Virus record (IMG/VR): IMGVR_UViG_3300025873_000050
Coordinates: 1 to 23,485 of that record
Strand: one strand, 5' to 3'
DNA from: a virus
Length of the DNA stretch: 23,485 nucleotides
The notes below the pieces were generated by a model. It was not told the origin of the DNA, did no database searches, and saw only the letters and a program-made list of their open reading frames with translations. A program made the position numbers and the translations under genes. Positions within the stretch are counted from its first letter, which is position 1. Each line of letters starts with the position of its first letter. This document shows, in pieces, positions 8,646-14,786 of the stretch.

Positions 8646-9932
8646 GTGGCTAAAAGACAAAGAGATTCTAAAGGTCGATTCGTAGCTAGTGCTATGTCTG
8701 ACACCATAAAAAGAAATGCTAGTGGTCGGGTTAAGTTTGATATAGTTAACCTCTCTCCTATGCCTAATTTTATGGAGAAGAATAGGGAGATTACATCAAA
8801 AGAATTTTACAAGTTCGGCGATGATAATTTATTCCCTCAATACCTTGCTGAGTTAAAACGAAAGTCAAGTACTCACAGGGCTATCTTATCTCAAAAAGCA
8901 ACTTACACGGCGGGTAGTAAGATAACTACCGTTAACGCAAAGTTAGAGGACTACATTAAAGAGGTTAACCCAAAATCTCAGTCCCTTAGAAACCTTTTCA
9001 GGTTAGTTGTAGATGATTTTTATACATTCGGAAACGCTTACATAGAGTTCGTAGAATACGAAGGGGGATGTAATATGTACCATATTGATTCTACTATGTG
9101 TAGGGTTGGTAAAAATATGGAATCAGTATATATAAACCCTGACTGGACTCACTACGATGCTAAAGATAAAAAAGTTAGAAAAGTACCGATGTACCCTAAC
9201 TTTAAAAATGGGCGCTCTATCCTTATGTTCAAGGATTACGAAAGCGGATTCCAACGGTATGGTATCCCTGATTATATTGCTGCTGCTGAAAGCGGTTCTA
9301 TTGAAATAGATTACCTTATTCAGAAGTACAATCGGTCTAAGTTTGAAAACGGATTTATGCCCTCTGCTATTATAGAAATAGAGGGGTCTATGAGTGATGA
9401 TGAAGCTGAGGAGTTAATCTCTTTAGCTCAAGACAAGCTTACAGGAGAAGGGAATAATGGTAAGATATTATTCTTAGTTAAAGATGGTGCGGGAGGCGGC
9501 AGTTCTAACGTGCAAATCCTTAAAGATGATAAGGATGGTTCTTTTATGGAGTATCAGGAACTTACCCGTAACAACATAGTTACTGCTCATAGGTGGCAAC
9601 CTGCATTGTCAGGGATTGTCTCTAGTGGTAAGATGAATAATACAGGAAGTGAGATTAGGATTTCATACGACTTAGTTATGAGAACCGTTATCCAAGATAC
9701 GATAGAACAAGTATTTAAACCTATGCGTGACGCTATCGGTAAGGTGTTGAATTTAGACGCTTCGTCTTTAGAGGTTCAGTTTGAATCCCCTATTGGATTC
9801 GCTGCTGATATTGATATTAAAATGATAGCGGATGTGAACGAATTAAGAGCGTTGATTGGATTAGAAGAAAGACCTGACTTAGAAGATGTTTATTTAAATA
9901 ACTTAAACTCCAAAGATAATGGCGGCGACTGA
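8646..9932 (+). CDS. Portal protein
   Basis: A 428-residue protein matching the pattern of Bacteroidetes phage portals, the dodecameric ring through which DNA enters and leaves the head. Visible features are a basic N-terminus (KRQRDSKGRF), the early segment YKFGDDNLFPQYLAELKRKSS with SSTHRAILSQKATYTAG, a wing region with FGNAYIEF and YHIDSTMCRVGK, and the late helix region HRWQPALSGIVSSGKMNNTG, typical of portals that scan for compatible stem helices. The start is GTG, chosen because the basic segment follows directly and the promoter gives a short leader; the next in-frame ATG is at 8694. It overlaps the connector gene by 14 nt. Its place downstream of the tail tube gene is unusual. Confidence 0.88.
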   Translation: MAKRQRDSKGRFVASAMSDTIKRNASGRVKFDIVNLSPMPNFMEKNREITSKEFYKFGDDNLFPQYLAELKRKSSTHRAILSQKATYTAGSKITTVNAKLEDYIKEVNPKSQSLRNLFRLVVDDFYTFGNAYIEFVEYEGGCNMYHIDSTMCRVGKNMESVYINPDWTHYDAKDKKVRKVPMYPNFKNGRSILMFKDYESGFQRYGIPDYIAAAESGSIEIDYLIQKYNRSKFENGFMPSAIIEIEGSMSDDEAEELISLAQDKLTGEGNNGKILFLVKDGAGGGSSNVQILKDDKDGSFMEYQELTRNNIVTAHRWQPALSGIVSSGKMNNTGSEIRISYDLVMRTVIQDTIEQVFKPMRDAIGKVLNLDASSLEVQFESPIGFAADIDIKMIADVNELRALIGLEERPDLEDVYLNNLNSKDNGGD

Positions 9933-10506
9933 TTACAGACAATACGGTAACTTAATTACAGCGGCAGAGGTTGTTAGCCAAGCTATGACAAATGCTAATA
10001 TGGATTCGTCTATCATAGATGATAATATAGTTCTTATAGCCGAGCTAACGCACCTTAAACAGCATTTAGGGGATTACTTTTGGGGTCAATTAAGATTAAA
10101 AAAAGAAGGCGGAACTTTAGACGCTAACGAGACTACCCTATTAAATAATTACATAAAGCCCTGCCTAGCTTTCTACGTTAAGTATGAGGTTTTAAACGAT
10201 ATGCAGTACAACACTACCTCTAGTGGTATTGTTACAAACGAGGATGAGTGGAGTGATTCTGCTGACGGAACAGAGATGTCAATTTTAAAAGAAGATACCT
10301 TTAGAAAGGCTGAGATTCTCAAAAAAGATATGATTAATTGGTTAGACGACTCTGATAATGATGGAGTTTTTACTAATTATGAACACTCAAGCAATGATAA
10401 GCACTCTAACGGAAACAATGTAGTTAGGTTGGGGGGGATATTAGCTTACGGTTCTAAGGTTAATAGATATACTAATAAGAAGAAGAAAGATAATTACTAT
10501 GAGTAA
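9919..10506 (+). CDS. Putative head-tail connector protein
   Basis: A 195-residue protein overlapping the portal end by 14 nt, which indicates translational coupling. Its composition is helical and acidic: an early helix (LITAAEVVSQAMTNANMD), a segment with LTHLKQHLGDYFWGQLR, and a conserved-looking YIKPCLAFYVKYEVLNDMQY. Small helical proteins encoded just after the portal in Bacteroidetes phages are usually adaptor or connector proteins (DUF6712-like pattern). The role is inferred from position and shape; no catalytic motif is present. The C-terminus is basic (NKKKKDNYYE). Confidence 0.6.
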   Translation: MAATDYRQYGNLITAAEVVSQAMTNANMDSSIIDDNIVLIAELTHLKQHLGDYFWGQLRLKKEGGTLDANETTLLNNYIKPCLAFYVKYEVLNDMQYNTTSSGIVTNEDEWSDSADGTEMSILKEDTFRKAEILKKDMINWLDDSDNDGVFTNYEHSSNDKHSNGNNVVRLGGILAYGSKVNRYTNKKKKDNYYE

Positions 10507-10690
10507 TTTAGTGACAGAAATAAAAGATTCAATAGAGATAGCTGTGGTTAACGGTTCAGCGGTAGTAGTTTCGACTATGAGCCATATTGAACAAGGGTTA
10601 AGGATTTTCTCTTTAGCTATGGCTATTGTGTACACTAGTTGTAGGCTGTATGACTTGTGGTTAAAAAGAAAGGATAACAAAAAGAAATAA
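10499..10690 (+). CDS. Small membrane protein, class II holin-like
   Basis: 63 residues, overlapping the connector gene by 8 nt. There is a weakly hydrophobic N-terminal segment (IAVVNGSAVVVSTM), a clear membrane span (FSLAMAIVYTSCRLYDLWL), and a very basic tail (KRKDNKKK). Two potential spans with a charged C-terminus fit class II holins such as that of T7 (similar layout, no identity claimed). A holin would permeabilise the inner membrane at the end of infection. The lysis-like genes that follow support this, but the DUF5675 gene is two genes downstream rather than adjacent. The function is inferred. Confidence 0.6.
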   Translation: MSNLVTEIKDSIEIAVVNGSAVVVSTMSHIEQGLRIFSLAMAIVYTSCRLYDLWLKRKDNKKK

Positions 10691-10692
10691 CT

Positions 10693-11415
10693 ATGGCAGC
10701 TACAGATGATTATAATACAGGCGCTCCTTGGTACAAATACTTATTTGATGCTCAAGCGAGGTCAGGAGAAATAGCAAATGTTTCTTCTTCAGAGCAATTT
10801 GACAGAGATAACTTACTTCACTTTATAGAGGATAATTTTAAGAGCAACGTAAAAGGAGGGGTTACACTTGAAAATTTAAGAGCATTCCTTCATGTATTAG
10901 TAAAATCCACTAGGAATCAGTCTGATGATGATTCTAAGATTGTTTTAGCGACTAGGCTTGGTAGGTGTTATACTCAAGCCACTAATAGGTATTACTACGG
11001 GGATAATACTTACGCAGGAAGTTCTTGGGCGGGTTACGTTACAGATATAGCCGCAATCCCCGCTGAGAGGGCTTACAATGGTATCGTTGCACCCTTTGAT
11101 TTACATAACGCAGGAATGACGGGTGTTATAAGTAATCGTTACGGTGCGGGTGATGTGGATGTTGCCTTATACTACACTGACGAAGATACGGGGGCTACAA
11201 GCCTTGCAAACGCTACACTCGTAGGGACTACCACCATTACCGCTGTACTGGATACGTGTCACAACTTCGAGATAACTTCATCAGTTAAAATACCTAAAGG
11301 TAAAATTGTTTGGGCGTTACTTAGGAATCACGGATGGGTTGGGAGTACGGATTACGTATATTTCCAACACACTATTTTCGGAAGTACTCATTCATCTAAT
11401 TGGTCAAGCAGTTAA
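10693..11415 (+). CDS. Virion-associated protein of unknown function
   Basis: 240 residues. The N-terminal 75 residues are helical and include VTLENLRAFLHVLVKS, a pattern often found at the N-terminus of Bacteroidetes phage tail-fibre-like proteins. The rest is beta-rich with many Gly, Thr, Tyr and Trp (YYGDNTYAGSSWAGYVTDI, then paired strands up to YVYFQHTIFGSTHSSNWSS). This suggests a small helical adaptor followed by a beta-sandwich, possibly a receptor-binding or head-fibre protein. There is no signal peptide or catalytic motif. It starts 2 nt after the holin-like gene and shares the initial MAATD with the connector, probably by chance. Confidence 0.55.
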   Translation: MAATDDYNTGAPWYKYLFDAQARSGEIANVSSSEQFDRDNLLHFIEDNFKSNVKGGVTLENLRAFLHVLVKSTRNQSDDDSKIVLATRLGRCYTQATNRYYYGDNTYAGSSWAGYVTDIAAIPAERAYNGIVAPFDLHNAGMTGVISNRYGAGDVDVALYYTDEDTGATSLANATLVGTTTITAVLDTCHNFEITSSVKIPKGKIVWALLRNHGWVGSTDYVYFQHTIFGSTHSSNWSSS

Positions 11416-11426
11416 TTAAAAGGGGT

Positions 11427-11828
11427 ATGAAGGTTGTACTAAACAGACTACTAGAAACGGGGAAAGAAACTCTAGGCTCTTTAACTATTTATGATGAGCT
11501 AAAGGTTTGCTATGAGTGTAAAACTTTAGAACTCCCTTGGAGAGAGAATAAAAGAAACGTATCCTGCATACCTAGAGGTGAATATGAGGTGTCTACTAGG
11601 TTCTCAGAGAAGCACGGAGAGCATTTTATATTGCAAGATGTTTACGATAGAGATTTTATATTAATACATTCAGCTAATTTTTACACACAACTAAGAGGCT
11701 GCGTAGCTGTAGGAAAATCCTACGCTGATATTAACGGAGATAATGAATTAGATGTAACGTCTAGTAGGGATACTTTAGATGACTTGCTAAGAATATTACC
11801 TAACTCATTTTTCATAACCGTAATTTAA
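11427..11828 (+). CDS. DUF5675 family protein, possible cell-wall-active enzyme
   Basis: 133 residues from the ATG at 11427, chosen because it lies just after AAAAGGGG and avoids overlap with the upstream gene; the frame opens 27 nt earlier. The pattern matches DUF5675: LNRLLETGKETLGSLTIYD, TLELPWRENKRNVSCIPRGEY, then FILIHSANFYTQLRGCVAVG. The last motif (His, then Arg-Gly-Cys-Val some nine residues later) resembles the HxGC-type signature of YkuD/L,D-transpeptidase folds, so a peptidoglycan-linked activity is possible, but this is inference. It sits among holin-like genes and no recognisable endolysin is nearby, making it a candidate lysis or wall-remodelling protein. It may also be a virion protein. 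Confidence 0.75.
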   Translation: MKVVLNRLLETGKETLGSLTIYDELKVCYECKTLELPWRENKRNVSCIPRGEYEVSTRFSEKHGEHFILQDVYDRDFILIHSANFYTQLRGCVAVGKSYADINGDNELDVTSSRDTLDDLLRILPNSFFITVI

Positions 11829-11833
11829 AAGAT

Positions 11834-12013
11834 ATGATTGAGTACATTTCGCAAAACGGAACAGATATAGTAGCACTTATTGTTTGCGTTATGGCGGCAG
11901 CTAAGGTAATAGTAAGGTTAACCCCTTCCCTTAAAGATGACGCTATATTTGGAAAGTTAGATAAGATTTTAGAATTTATAGTACCGAATTATGGGACTAA
12001 GAAGGAAGAATAA
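11834..12013 (+). CDS. Small single-span membrane protein
   Basis: A 59-residue gene starting 5 nt after the DUF5675 stop. A membrane span (IVALIVCVMAAAKVIVRL, about residues 12-29) is followed by a short cytoplasmic domain (TPSLKDDAIFGKLDKILEFI). It overlaps the next gene by 23 nt in another frame. This layout recurs beside holin-like genes in Bacteroidetes phages. A role in lysis or as a holin partner is inferred. Confidence 0.65.
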   Translation: MIEYISQNGTDIVALIVCVMAAAKVIVRLTPSLKDDAIFGKLDKILEFIVPNYGTKKEE

Positions 12014-12272
12014 GAACCTAACTGAAAAAGAACTTAAACAAGACAAGCCTGTGATTAATCCTTTAATAACTACGGGAGCTAAACTAATGTCCTTTATTGT
12101 CCCTAAAATGTTTAAGGACAAGAATGGTAAGTGGTCTAGTAAAAGAACTATAGGAGGGGTTATAGCTATTGCCGCTGTACATCAAATGGAGGTTATGGGG
12201 GAAGTTACTTGGCAGCATTTGGTTTTAATGGCATTAGCAGTCGCTACCGTTTACGCCCCTGATTCTAAGTAA
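11991..12272 (+). CDS. Small membrane protein, holin-like
   Basis: 93 residues. The N-terminal 25 are very basic (GLRRKNKNLTEKELKQDK), followed by an amphipathic part (LITTGAKLMSFIVPKMFKDK) and two hydrophobic segments near the C-terminus (TIGGVIAIAAVHQM and QHLVLMALAVATVYAP). Two short spans joined by a turn are compatible with a holin or antiholin. It is the last gene of the plus-strand module and its stop overlaps the stop region of the convergent metallophosphoesterase gene by 8 nt. The overlap with the 59-residue gene suggests joint translation. Confidence 0.65.
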   Translation: MGLRRKNKNLTEKELKQDKPVINPLITTGAKLMSFIVPKMFKDKNGKWSSKRTIGGVIAIAAVHQMEVMGEVTWQHLVLMALAVATVYAPDSK

Positions 12273-12281
12273 AAGGAATCA
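12260..12281. terminator. Weak hairpin at the convergent gene junction
   Basis: TGATTC and GAATCA form a 6-bp stem around a 10-nt loop that contains the plus-strand stop codon. No T tract follows on either strand, so it is at best a weak bidirectional stop or an RNA-end stabiliser. Confidence 0.25.
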
Positions 12282-12999
12282 CTATAGGTAGGTTTCCGTT
12301 CTTTAAGACAACCCCGCAAGACAACTTGTAGGTCTTAGCGAAGTGCTTACTATAAGCCATAGCGTAAGATTTTCTATCTACACCGCAACCAACTTGCATA
12401 CCCCAATAGCTACCATTATAAATTACCGAAGCTTCTGTATGGATATGTCCTTGAACAACATTACAGTTAAACTGTAAAGACTTGTTTGCCGCCGCATTTC
12501 TTCCTGAAGTTCCCGTTCCGTGAACATATAGAACCTCTCCAACTTTGTGGTGTTCCTTAAAATCCCACCCTTCAACACCTAAAACTTCATCGTAGTCACG
12601 AATCCATCTAGCAGATACTCCTGAGTCAAACGCTTTTCTACGGACAATAGCATCGTGGTTTCCAATACAAACCTTAGCTACAGGAAAAATTTTATGCCAT
12701 TTCTGTATTCTTTCTATAGCCCTATCAAGCTCCTCTCCTGCACCGTAACCATCAGGGTCAGCTCTATGGAAGCTTGAGTAGTGGGAGTCTATTACATCGC
12801 CTATAAACACCACTTCAGAGCATCTGTACTTCCTAAATTGATTTAGGCAGTGTTCAAGGTATCCATCTAAGCAAAAGGGTTCGTGAATGTCCCCTATAAC
12901 TAATACGTTTCCTGTTTCTGCTTTTCCCTCAAAGGCTCTTGCCCTTTTAACCAAGTCCCACTCAAACTCTGAGAGTCTTGGTCTAAACTGCTTATCCAT
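12265..12999 (-). CDS. Calcineurin-like metallophosphoesterase
   Basis: 244 residues with the complete metallophosphoesterase motif set: GDIH (Asp37, His39), GDVID (Asp68), GNHD (Asn114, His115), a His before GTG (His160), and GHIH (His185, His187). These bind two metal ions and hydrolyse phosphomono- or diesters. Phage members of this superfamily include protein phosphatases and nucleic-acid or cyclic-nucleotide phosphoesterases; the substrate cannot be told from sequence. It is the final gene of the minus-strand module. A small-RNA-like promoter-terminator cassette lies upstream, and a near-consensus promoter (TATATTTA, at 13019-13026) follows that terminator, so the gene may have its own start of transcription. 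Confidence 0.88.
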   Translation of the reverse strand: MDKQFRPRLSEFEWDLVKRARAFEGKAETGNVLVIGDIHEPFCLDGYLEHCLNQFRKYRCSEVVFIGDVIDSHYSSFHRADPDGYGAGEELDRAIERIQKWHKIFPVAKVCIGNHDAIVRRKAFDSGVSARWIRDYDEVLGVEGWDFKEHHKVGEVLYVHGTGTSGRNAAANKSLQFNCNVVQGHIHTEASVIYNGSYWGMQVGCGVDRKSYAMAYSKHFAKTYKLSCGVVLKNGNLPIVIPFT

Positions 13000-13029
13000 A
13001 GTTGTAATTTTCTTGTTGATAAATATACT

Positions 13030-13063
13030 AAAAAAAAGTAACCCCTACAAATGTAAGGGCTAC
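13030..13063 (-). terminator. Strong intrinsic terminator (minus strand)
   Basis: Read on the minus strand, GTAGCCCTTAC and GTAGGGGTTAC form an 11-bp hairpin (two G-T pairs) with an ATTT loop, followed by eight T residues. It lies between the promoter at 13114 and the metallophosphoesterase gene. It may be an attenuator for that gene or the end of a short RNA. Confidence 0.85.
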
Positions 13064-13110
13064 TATGTGTTTAACCAAAAACACAACTATGCAGAGATAA
13101 AACAGGGAAT
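13030..13110 (-). ncRNA. Candidate ~80-nt phage small RNA
   Basis: A near-perfect promoter (13114-13121) points into a gene-free stretch ending at a strong intrinsic terminator. The predicted transcript starts near 13108-13110, is about 80 nt long, and has two hairpins: TGTGTTT/AAACACA with loop TTGGTT (7 bp, 13065-13084), and the terminator stem. I see no open frame of useful length. Promoter, compact structure and terminator together fit a small regulatory RNA. The alternative is an attenuated leader of the metallophosphoesterase message. Confidence 0.55.
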
Positions 13111-13113
13111 AGT

Positions 13114-13143
13114 CAAATATACTATTTAATTTCTTTCAGCCAA
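13114..13143 (-). promoter_or_regulatory. Consensus Bacteroidetes promoter (TTG-N19-TATATTTG)
   Basis: On the minus strand TTG (13143-13141) and TATATTTG (13121-13114) are separated by exactly 19 nt, the full Bacteroidetes sigma consensus. The -33 element lies inside the 3' end of the endonuclease gene, and the -7 element directly after its stop. It is one of the two best promoters in the window. Confidence 0.8.
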
Positions 13144-13541
13144 GTGTCGGGAACGATTTTCTCGCACCATTTTATGTCATTTTTATTACACCACTGAGCG
13201 TAAGTAGTTTGACTACCCTTTCTTATCTTGTTATTTGCGCTTTGGAATAAAAACCTAATATCTAAATCAGGATGTTGCTCCTTTAATAATAAATGCTTAT
13301 CCCTATCCGCCTTTACTAAGCGACCCTTAACCTCCAATATAATTCCGTTAGATAGGATTATATCGGGGGTATAAGAATGCTCACTCGAAGGGATTATGTA
13401 TTTAAGCTTAAGGGTTTCGTATTCAATCCCCTTTGCCTTTCTCTGTTTCAAATTCTTCCAAACTCGATGTTCTAGTCCACTTCGGAATCCCGCTTTTACA
13501 GCGGCAGTTCTTACAAGGCTTTTTCTTTTCTTCTTCATCAA
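13122..13541 (-). CDS. T7 endonuclease I-like Holliday junction resolvase
   Basis: 139 residues matching phage T7 gp3 closely in pattern: FRSGLEHRVWKNL, YIIPSSEHSYTPDIILSNG, ILEVKGRL, KHLLLKEQHPDLDIRFLF, and a final region with QTTYAQWCNKNDIKWCEK. The catalytic residues of T7 endonuclease I (Glu20, Asp55, Glu65, Lys67) correspond here to Glu24, Asp60, Glu70 and Lys72. The enzyme dimer resolves branched DNA and debranches replicating genomes before packaging. The first 40 codons overlap the upstream 94-residue gene by 119 nt in another frame, and because catalytic Glu24 is inside the overlap, the start cannot be moved downstream to remove it. Start choice: the first of two adjacent ATGs. Confidence 0.92.
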   Translation of the reverse strand: MMKKKRKSLVRTAAVKAGFRSGLEHRVWKNLKQRKAKGIEYETLKLKYIIPSSEHSYTPDIILSNGIILEVKGRLVKADRDKHLLLKEQHPDLDIRFLFQSANNKIRKGSQTTYAQWCNKNDIKWCEKIVPDTWLKEIK

Positions 13542-13707
13542 TAAGTTTTTCTATGTAAACACAAGCATCCATAAGCTCCTCTTGAGTGTGTTTAAGCCAC
13601 TCTAAGCGACTTAAGTCATCTCTCTCCATTGTAGTGCCGTACTTAGACTTCCCTACCTCAGAACGCTTTAAAATCTTAAAGCAGACCTGTTCCTCTATCT
13701 TACTCAT
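13423..13707 (-). CDS. Small conserved phage protein, MazG-like helical region plus Cys cluster
   Basis: 94 residues. The N-terminal part (GKSKYGTTMERDDLSRLEWL followed by HTQEELMDACVYIEKLIDE) matches a pattern widespread in phages, in which acidic EELMDA-type helices recall MazG-like nucleotide pyrophosphohydrolases, but the full metal-binding EExxE set is not present. The C-terminal 40 residues have a Cys cluster (PCKNCRCKSG) and are translated from the stretch that also encodes the endonuclease N-terminus. The start overlaps the upstream stop as TAATG. The function is unknown; a nucleotide-metabolism role would be only a guess. Confidence 0.7.
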   Translation of the reverse strand: MSKIEEQVCFKILKRSEVGKSKYGTTMERDDLSRLEWLKHTQEELMDACVYIEKLIDEEEKKKPCKNCRCKSGIPKWTRTSSLEEFETEKGKGD

Positions 13708-14036
13708 TAGCTTGTTTCAAATCCTTTAGTAACAAAGTTAGTAAATTCTAACTCCTTTTCCAAACTCTTATGTTTCCAAGAAACCATCTCTTGTTTGTAA
13801 TACATCATTTTGAAATAGCATTGGTGGAACAGCACTAAGCACTGCGAAAGACTCTCCACCCTTTCCTCTTTCTTTTTATATGTTTCGGGTTTCATTTTTC
13901 CAATAGACTGTAATAGCTCCTCTCTCATTCTAGAAACCTCTCCTTGCATTGTTGAGTACGCAGCCATAAAGCTGTTTTCGTCGTCAGATGCCGTCATATC
14001 CCTCATTAATTGTAAAGCTTGCTCTGCTACTTGCAT
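13707..14036 (-). CDS. Helical protein of unknown function
   Basis: 109 residues, almost wholly helical: MQVAEQALQLMRDM, GEVSRMREELLQSIGKM, then a Lys/Glu-rich segment and FHQCYFKMMYYKQEM. Heptad-like spacing suggests a coiled coil. There is no signal peptide, membrane span or known motif. Its stop overlaps the next ATG (TAATG), so the two are translated together. I do not recognise the family. Confidence 0.65.
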   Translation of the reverse strand: MQVAEQALQLMRDMTASDDENSFMAAYSTMQGEVSRMREELLQSIGKMKPETYKKKEERVESLSQCLVLFHQCYFKMMYYKQEMVSWKHKSLEKELEFTNFVTKGFETS

Positions 14037-14059
14037 TTTTTCTGAAATTTAATGTTTAC

Positions 14060-14073
14060 TTAACATACGTTAA
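14060..14073. promoter_or_regulatory. Inverted repeat, possible operator
   Basis: TTAAC ATAC GTTAA is a perfect 5-bp dyad in the gap between the minus-strand 109-residue gene and the plus-strand micropeptide. It lies 13 nt before a plus-strand promoter-like octamer, so it could be a repressor site. It is short enough to occur by chance. Confidence 0.3.
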
Positions 14074-14085
14074 TTTAATTCTACT

Positions 14086-14093
14086 TATTTTTG
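14086..14093 (+). promoter_or_regulatory. Possible plus-strand promoter before a micropeptide
   Basis: TATTTTTG matches TAnnTTTG and stands 4 nt before an ATG (14098). No TTG occurs at -33. It is the only promoter-like match I found facing plus within the minus-strand module, and it lies in non-coding DNA. Confidence 0.35.
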
Positions 14094-14097
14094 GCGT

Positions 14098-14169
14098 ATG
14101 AATAAATTTACAAAAGGACTTTACGCCTCTATAATGGTTGTAGTTTATATTATAGCTCTTTTAAACTAA
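14098..14169 (+). CDS. Possible 23-residue membrane micropeptide, antisense to its neighbours
   Basis: An ATG frame of 23 residues beginning MNKFTKGLYASI and continuing with a membrane span (MVVVYIIALL) to a stop at 14169. The basic start followed by a hydrophobic helix is what a real single-span peptide looks like. It faces the opposite way to the surrounding genes and overlaps the end of the 117-residue gene by 20 nt. A promoter-like octamer precedes it. Chance occurrence is possible at this length. Confidence 0.35.
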   Translation: MNKFTKGLYASIMVVVYIIALLN

Positions 14170-14503
14170 GGATTAAATCTTTTAGTTTATCAAGGTCTTT
14201 AATTTCAACCTCGCATTCTCCACCATCTAGAATAACTACTCCGTCTTCTGTAAAGAATGACACCCCTTTAATTGTTAAGGAATAATAAATAAACCCTGAC
14301 GATGTACACCAATCTGTAATCTCAGGCTCTTGATAGTTTTCTTCAAACCCTAAGTCCAACAACCCTTCTGGGGTTATCTTCTCAAAATCATCTGAGTTCT
14401 TTTTAAAACTCAACACAGCCTCGTCAAGCCTATCCTTGTTAGCTTGCGACGACAGAATATAATCCGTTTCATCTTTAGCACAACCACAATTACTACAATA
14501 CAT
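14150..14503 (-). CDS. Unknown protein with N-terminal CxxCxC motif
   Basis: 117 residues. The N-terminus MYCSNCGCAKDE holds a CxxCxC cluster, half of a zinc ribbon or a metal-binding knuckle. The middle (EGLLDLGFEE, then FIYYSLTIKGVSFFTEDGVV) is strand-rich, and the end (VEIKDLDKLKDLILSLKEL) is helical. The pair of hydrophobic strands with the final helix resembles small phage proteins of unknown role. No signal peptide. Start at the first ATG, after a purine-rich leader. Confidence 0.65.
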   Translation of the reverse strand: MYCSNCGCAKDETDYILSSQANKDRLDEAVLSFKKNSDDFEKITPEGLLDLGFEENYQEPEITDWCTSSGFIYYSLTIKGVSFFTEDGVVILDGGECEVEIKDLDKLKDLILSLKEL

Positions 14504-14526
14504 ACTTTTCTTTTTAAGATTAATTA

Positions 14527-14544
14527 GTAAACAATTCTGTTTAC
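14527..14544. repeat. Perfect 7-bp inverted repeat
   Basis: GTAAACA ATTC TGTTTAC spans the stop codon of the 81-residue gene and the leader of the next minus-strand gene. It could be an RNA hairpin or an operator. No T tract follows. Confidence 0.45.
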
Positions 14545-14786
14545 CGTTTATTTAAATTCCTAAGCATTCGCTCAAAGTCGCTCAATCTTACCTCGTCTAA
14601 TCTATCAGAGCTATCTAGATTAACCCTATTAATCTCTATAATCTCTCCTAGACTCCTTTGGTAGCCATCTTCTAAGTCAAGCGCTGATTTACCACACTTA
14701 CAACCATCCATACTCCAACGCTTATAGCTATCAGATACCTGAACGCTGTTACAGTATCCGCACTTCCACTCTAATAATACTCTCAT
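14541..14786 (-). CDS. Small zinc-ribbon protein
   Basis: 81 residues. The N-terminal half is a four-Cys zinc ribbon, CGYC and CKCG separated by about 16 residues (WKCGYCNSVQVSD then GCKCGKS). The C-terminal half is helical and acidic (VRLSDFERMLRNLNKR). Such proteins in phages often bind nucleic acid or a host polymerase, but nothing here shows the target. The ATG overlaps the end of the secreted-protein gene by 4 nt (ATGA type), indicating coupling. Confidence 0.7.
   Translation of the reverse strand: MRVLLEWKCGYCNSVQVSDSYKRWSMDGCKCGKSALDLEDGYQRSLGEIIEINRVNLDSSDRLDEVRLSDFERMLRNLNKR

Noticed and set aside
10441-10680. 79-residue minus-strand frame
   Set aside because: Lies wholly over the end of the connector and the holin-like gene on the other strand; composition is that of a shadow frame.
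12887-13129. 80-residue plus-strand frame
   Set aside because: Antisense to the metallophosphoesterase start and the small-RNA cassette; no promoter or family pattern.
13733-13740. TAACTTTG promoter match on the minus strand
   Set aside because: Inside a coding gene; matches of this loose octamer are expected by chance every one to two kilobases in AT-rich DNA.
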